The position numbers were made by a program, and so were the translations under genes. Shown here one piece after another: positions 4,621 to 7,225 of a stretch of DNA of 7,225 nt. The notes under the pieces were generated by a model, which was not told the DNA's origin, did no database searches, and worked only from the letters and a program-made list of their open reading frames with translations. The first letter of the stretch is position 1. Each line of letters opens with the position of its first letter. Origin of the DNA: Bacteroidota bacterium (lineage in GTDB: Bacteria; Bacteroidota; Bacteroidia; J057). Where the stretch lies: NCBI GenBank assembly GCA_004292985.1, contig RDXT01000633.1, forward strand, positions 1 through 7,225, given 5' to 3'.

Positions 4621-5786
4621 CATTGTGATAATGCTGCAAAAACCACAAATCCCATCATGGTAAGGGCGACCATCCAGCCACATACTTTGAGGTACAAGGG
4701 ATATTGCGGAAACCGCCCCCGAAGGGAGAGCAGCATGCAGGCCAGCGCTACAGGCAAAATCAGACCATTTAATGCTCCCGCAGCGACGAGCAGGGTTACA
4801 GGTTTGCCTGCCAGCACAAATGTGAGTGTCGAAGCCAAAATAAAACCCACAATCGCAGGTTTTTCATAGCGATCGAGCGCAGGAATCGCACTTTTGAGGA
4901 AAGACATCGAAGTATAGGCTGAACCTACCACCGAAGTAATGGCTGCTGACCACAGCACAAAGCCAAAGAGACGGTAGCCCAGCGGCCCGGCTGCATAGGA
5001 AAACACCGAAGCAGCCGGGTTGTCTTTGTCGAGCGTGACGCCCTGGTACACCACTCCCAGCGCTGCCAGAAATAGCAAAATCCGCATGACCGAAGCCAGC
5101 GAAATCGCTGTAACCGCGCTGCGCGAAACGGCTGCTATATTTTCCGGGCCGCTGATACCTGCATCCAGAAGCCGGTGCGCACCTGCAAACGTGATATATC
5201 CGCCAACGGTTCCGCCAACTAAGGTAATGATAGACAGTACATTAATTTCCTGGGGCATAAAACTGTACTTCAGCGCATCTCCAAAGGGTGCCCGGGCATA
5301 ATACACAACATATGCCGTGAGCAAAATCATCAGCAGGCCCAGTACCTGCGCAAAGCGGTCCATGGCTTTGCCTGCTTCTTTTACCATAAACAGGGCAATG
5401 GCAATCGCGGCACTCAGGGCCGCTCCGCTGGCAGTATCTATACCAGCCAAAGCGTTGAGTCCCAGCCCTGCCCCGGCAATGTTGCCAATGTTGAAGGCCA
5501 GTCCGCCAAATGCGATCAGCAGCGAAAGGGCTGTGCCCAGGCCGGGTAATACGAGGCTGGCGATTTCGGGCGCGCGTTTCTGGTGTAGTGCAACGATCCG
5601 CCAGATATTGAGCTGCGCTCCGATGTCGAGCAGCACAGACATAAGAATAGCAAAGCCGAAACTTGCTTTGTTCTGGGCTGTAAATAGTGTAGTCTGTGTC
5701 AGAAATCCTGGCCCGATCGCGGAGGTAGCCATCAGAAAAGCAGCTCCTGCCAGCACATCGTTGATCCGCGGAGGCGTTTTACTCAT
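4620..5786 (-). CDS. NRAMP-family transporter of the 5-oxoprolinase locus (YcsG type)
   Basis: The 388-residue protein is very hydrophobic, with about 10-11 membrane helices on the NRAMP (APC-fold) plan. It resembles Bacillus subtilis YcsG, encoded next to the pxp genes there. Recognisable stretches are AAFLMATSAIGPGFLTQT (15-32), MSVLLDIGAQLNIWRI (49-64), FGGLAFNIGNIAGAGLGLN (93-111), VKEAGKAMDRFAQ (135-147) and GGTVGGYITFAGAHRLLD (191-208). Canonical NRAMP metal transporters carry DPGN in helix 1 and a Met-Pro-His type motif in helix 6. Here these positions read GPGF (25-28) and AGAHR, so the transition-metal ligands are missing. I infer a different substrate, perhaps 5-oxoproline given the operon, but this is not shown. 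The gene begins 21 bases after the pxpA stop, in the same operon. The start is supported by the short cytoplasmic N-terminus. Confidence 0.88.
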   Translation of the reverse strand: MSKTPPRINDVLAGAAFLMATSAIGPGFLTQTTLFTAQNKASFGFAILMSVLLDIGAQLNIWRIVALHQKRAPEIASLVLPGLGTALSLLIAFGGLAFNIGNIAGAGLGLNALAGIDTASGAALSAAIAIALFMVKEAGKAMDRFAQVLGLLMILLTAYVVYYARAPFGDALKYSFMPQEINVLSIITLVGGTVGGYITFAGAHRLLDAGISGPENIAAVSRSAVTAISLASVMRILLFLAALGVVYQGVTLDKDNPAASVFSYAAGPLGYRLFGFVLWSAAITSVVGSAYTSMSFLKSAIPALDRYEKPAIVGFILASTLTFVLAGKPVTLLVAAGALNGLILPVALACMLLSLRGRFPQYPLYLKVCGWMVALTMMGFVVFAALSQ

Positions 5787-5807
5787 GCCGGGAAATAAGT
5801 GAAAATG

Positions 5808-6545
5808 TCAGGCAAGTGCAAAACGTTCATACAACATCTTCGCAAATTGCAGTGCATGTGGCCCATCGCCATGCACGCAGATGGTATCTGCCCGCACCAC
5901 AATCCATTCTCCATCCACACTACATACCTGCTGTCGCAGCAGCAGATCCTCTGCCTGCGCCATCATCTCTTCAGGATGGCTTATCAGGGCTTTGGGGTGG
6001 CTCCGGGGGGTAAGAGCTCCATTGGACTGGTAGGTTCTGTCGGCAAATACTTCATGTTTTACAGCCAGCCCCATTTCTGCTGCGATCTTCACCGAAATGC
6101 TTCCTGACAAGCCGTACAGGATCAGCGAAGGGTCAGCATCACAGACTGCCTGTGCGAGGGCTTTGGCAATTTCCGCTTGCCGGGCAGAGAGGTTATATAA
6201 GGCTCCGTGGGGTTTTACGTGCTGCAGTATTCCTCCTTTTGCCCGCACAATGGCATCCAGCGCCCCTATCTGATACAGTGTCATATCATAGGCTTCCTGT
6301 GGGGATATGCTCATTTCCCTTCTTCCAAATCCCTGAATATCAGGAAGTCCCGGATGTGCGCCGATCTGTATCCCGTGTTTCAGGGCAAGCGATACCGTCC
6401 GGGCCATAACACCCGGATCCCCCGCATGAAAACCGCAGGCAATATTGGCTGAATGAATCCAGGGCATCAGGGCTTCGTCGTTTCCAAGGGCCCATGCCCC
6501 GAAACTTTCGCCCATGTCACAGTTAATATCCACGAGAGCGTTCAC
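5808..6545 (-). CDS. pxpA: 5-oxoprolinase subunit PxpA (LamB/YcsF family)
   Basis: The 245-residue length is typical of PxpA. With PxpB and PxpC it forms the bacterial ATP-dependent 5-oxoprolinase, which opens the ring of 5-oxo-L-proline (pyroglutamate) to give L-glutamate in the cytoplasm. Family signatures are complete: DINCDMGESFG (6-16), NIACGFHAGDP (34-44), IGAHPGLPD (61-69) with FGRR (73-76), HVKPHGALYN (109-118) and EVFADRTYQ near two thirds of the chain. The acidic and histidine residues in these motifs line the polysaccharide-deacetylase-like active site. The start at 6545 puts the signature at residue 6, as usual in the family. It overlaps the end of pxpC by 23 bases, indicating translational coupling. 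A GTG at 6533 is a possible but less likely alternative. No frameshift or missing key residue is seen. Confidence 0.96.
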   Translation of the reverse strand: MNALVDINCDMGESFGAWALGNDEALMPWIHSANIACGFHAGDPGVMARTVSLALKHGIQIGAHPGLPDIQGFGRREMSISPQEAYDMTLYQIGALDAIVRAKGGILQHVKPHGALYNLSARQAEIAKALAQAVCDADPSLILYGLSGSISVKIAAEMGLAVKHEVFADRTYQSNGALTPRSHPKALISHPEEMMAQAEDLLLRQQVCSVDGEWIVVRADTICVHGDGPHALQFAKMLYERFALA

Positions 6546-7225
6546 GAATGGCGCTTTTAAGTTGTTTTATAGATTCCTGCCGGGCCAGAAACAGCCTCTC
6601 AGCCTCTTCTTCCCCAATCTCCTGAAACATAAACATTTCTCCCGGTAGCATCTGCGTCAGGGTTGATAAATCTTCCTGTACCACCCAGCCCAGGCGCGGA
6701 TAGCCTCCTGTGGTCTGTGCGTCGGGCTGCAGGATGATGGGGCTGCCATCGGGTGTAACCTGGATGATGCCTTTGCACACGGCTGTTGATGCGATTCCGG
6801 GCAGGTTCGAAACACCCGGTAGTTTTTCATTCAGTCGGTAGCCCATGCGTGAGGAGTGGACAGAGAGGGTAAATGGCTGGCTCCAGAAACAGGTCTGGGT
6901 TTCTTCGCTAAAAAACTCATATTCAGGACCTCTGACTACCCGGATTCGGCCAGGGAGACGGAAGTTCGGCACAGCTGCATACCATTTTGCGACAGCAAAT
7001 CCGGTTTTTCCTTGTAAATGTATGCCCTCAGGCTCTTCAAACGCAATGACTTGCCCGGCTTGCAGCGGTGATAAGCCCAGCGGAGCTACGCTATGTGTGC
7101 TGTAGCTCCCCAATACCTGGGGTAGTTTACAACTGCGGCTGAAGGCCAGGTACACATATCGGCGGCGCGCCTCGATTCGTATCTGTGTTTCCTGATAGAG
7201 ATGAATAAGGCGCGCCGCAGGAACC
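6523..7225 (-). CDS. pxpC: 5-oxoprolinase subunit PxpC, C-terminal part (cut by right edge)
   Basis: The visible 233 residues enter open from the right edge; the frame continues upstream of the GTG at 7155, so that codon is internal. This is the C-terminal two thirds or more of PxpC (KipA, biotin-dependent carboxyltransferase-like family, about 300-330 residues), which works with PxpB and PxpA in ATP-driven cleavage of 5-oxoproline. Visible marks, numbered from the first visible codon, are LPQVLGSYST (34-43), VRGPEYEFF (97-105), RMGYRL (126-131) and DAQTTGGYPRLG (168-179), then a helix with DLSTLTQMLPGEMFMF. They align well with the family ending seen in other species. The final 30 or so residues form a charged helix (EEAERLFLARQESIKQLKSA). 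The stop lies inside pxpA. The order pxpC-pxpA-transporter implies pxpB just upstream, outside the window. Confidence 0.94.
   Translation of the reverse strand, partial: VPAARLIHLYQETQIRIEARRRYVYLAFSRSCKLPQVLGSYSTHSVAPLGLSPLQAGQVIAFEEPEGIHLQGKTGFAVAKWYAAVPNFRLPGRIRVVRGPEYEFFSEETQTCFWSQPFTLSVHSSRMGYRLNEKLPGVSNLPGIASTAVCKGIIQVTPDGSPIILQPDAQTTGGYPRLGWVVQEDLSTLTQMLPGEMFMFQEIGEEEAERLFLARQESIKQLKSAIRERSRGY

Noticed and set aside
5317..5802. A 161-codon plus-strand frame
   Set aside because: It is antisense to the transporter gene, which has well-formed membrane helices and family motifs.
7164..7216. Two copies of the 8-bp palindrome GGCGCGCC, 36 bases apart
   Set aside because: Both fall inside the pxpC coding region and are explained by Arg/Ala codons in GC-rich sequence; no further structure supports a functional site.

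Overview
The window looks like chromosomal DNA from a member of the Bacteroidota, probably a moderately GC-rich free-living lineage such as the Saprospiria or Cytophagia. Four things point that way. There are several lipoproteins with short signal peptides and a Ser before the lipobox Cys. One gene encodes a head-GIN (DUF2807) protein. Shine-Dalgarno sequences are missing before most starts. Two promoter candidates fit the Bacteroidota -7 consensus TAnnTTTG (one exact, one with a single mismatch). No rRNA, tRNA, CRISPR array, transposase or phage gene was seen.

Left part (1-1621, minus strand): three co-directional genes, read right to left. They are a head-GIN/DUF2807 lipoprotein, an SRPBCC/AHSA1-type protein 20 bases further on, and the N-terminal third of a zinc-dependent alcohol dehydrogenase that runs off the left edge. 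The first two share a nearly identical leader motif at the same distance from their start codons.

Middle part (1622-3853): a 144-base divergent spacer leads to a small exported, probably outer-membrane beta-barrel protein on the plus strand. After it comes a short G-rich tandem repeat with strong G-quadruplex potential. Next is a two-gene cassette, a 79-residue helical protein overlapping an HNH endonuclease by 4 bases, which is AT-richer than sampled flanking DNA. A hairpin separates this cassette from a convergent, unrecognised lipoprotein gene.

Right part (3854-7225): a divergent spacer carries the clearest promoter in the window, in front of a monoheme c-type cytochrome lipoprotein. The rest, on the minus strand, is a 5-oxoprolinase operon: pxpC (its 5' end is outside the window), pxpA overlapping it by 23 bases, and an NRAMP-fold transporter of the Bacillus subtilis YcsG type. 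PxpA and PxpC, with PxpB expected just beyond the right edge, hydrolyse 5-oxoproline to glutamate using ATP. The transporter lacks the metal-binding DPGN motif and may import 5-oxoproline or a related compound rather than a metal.

Most genes belong to known families. The points most worth following are the HNH/small-protein cassette, the transporter, the G-rich repeat and the repeated leader motif. I see no convincing evidence of a wholly new multi-gene system.
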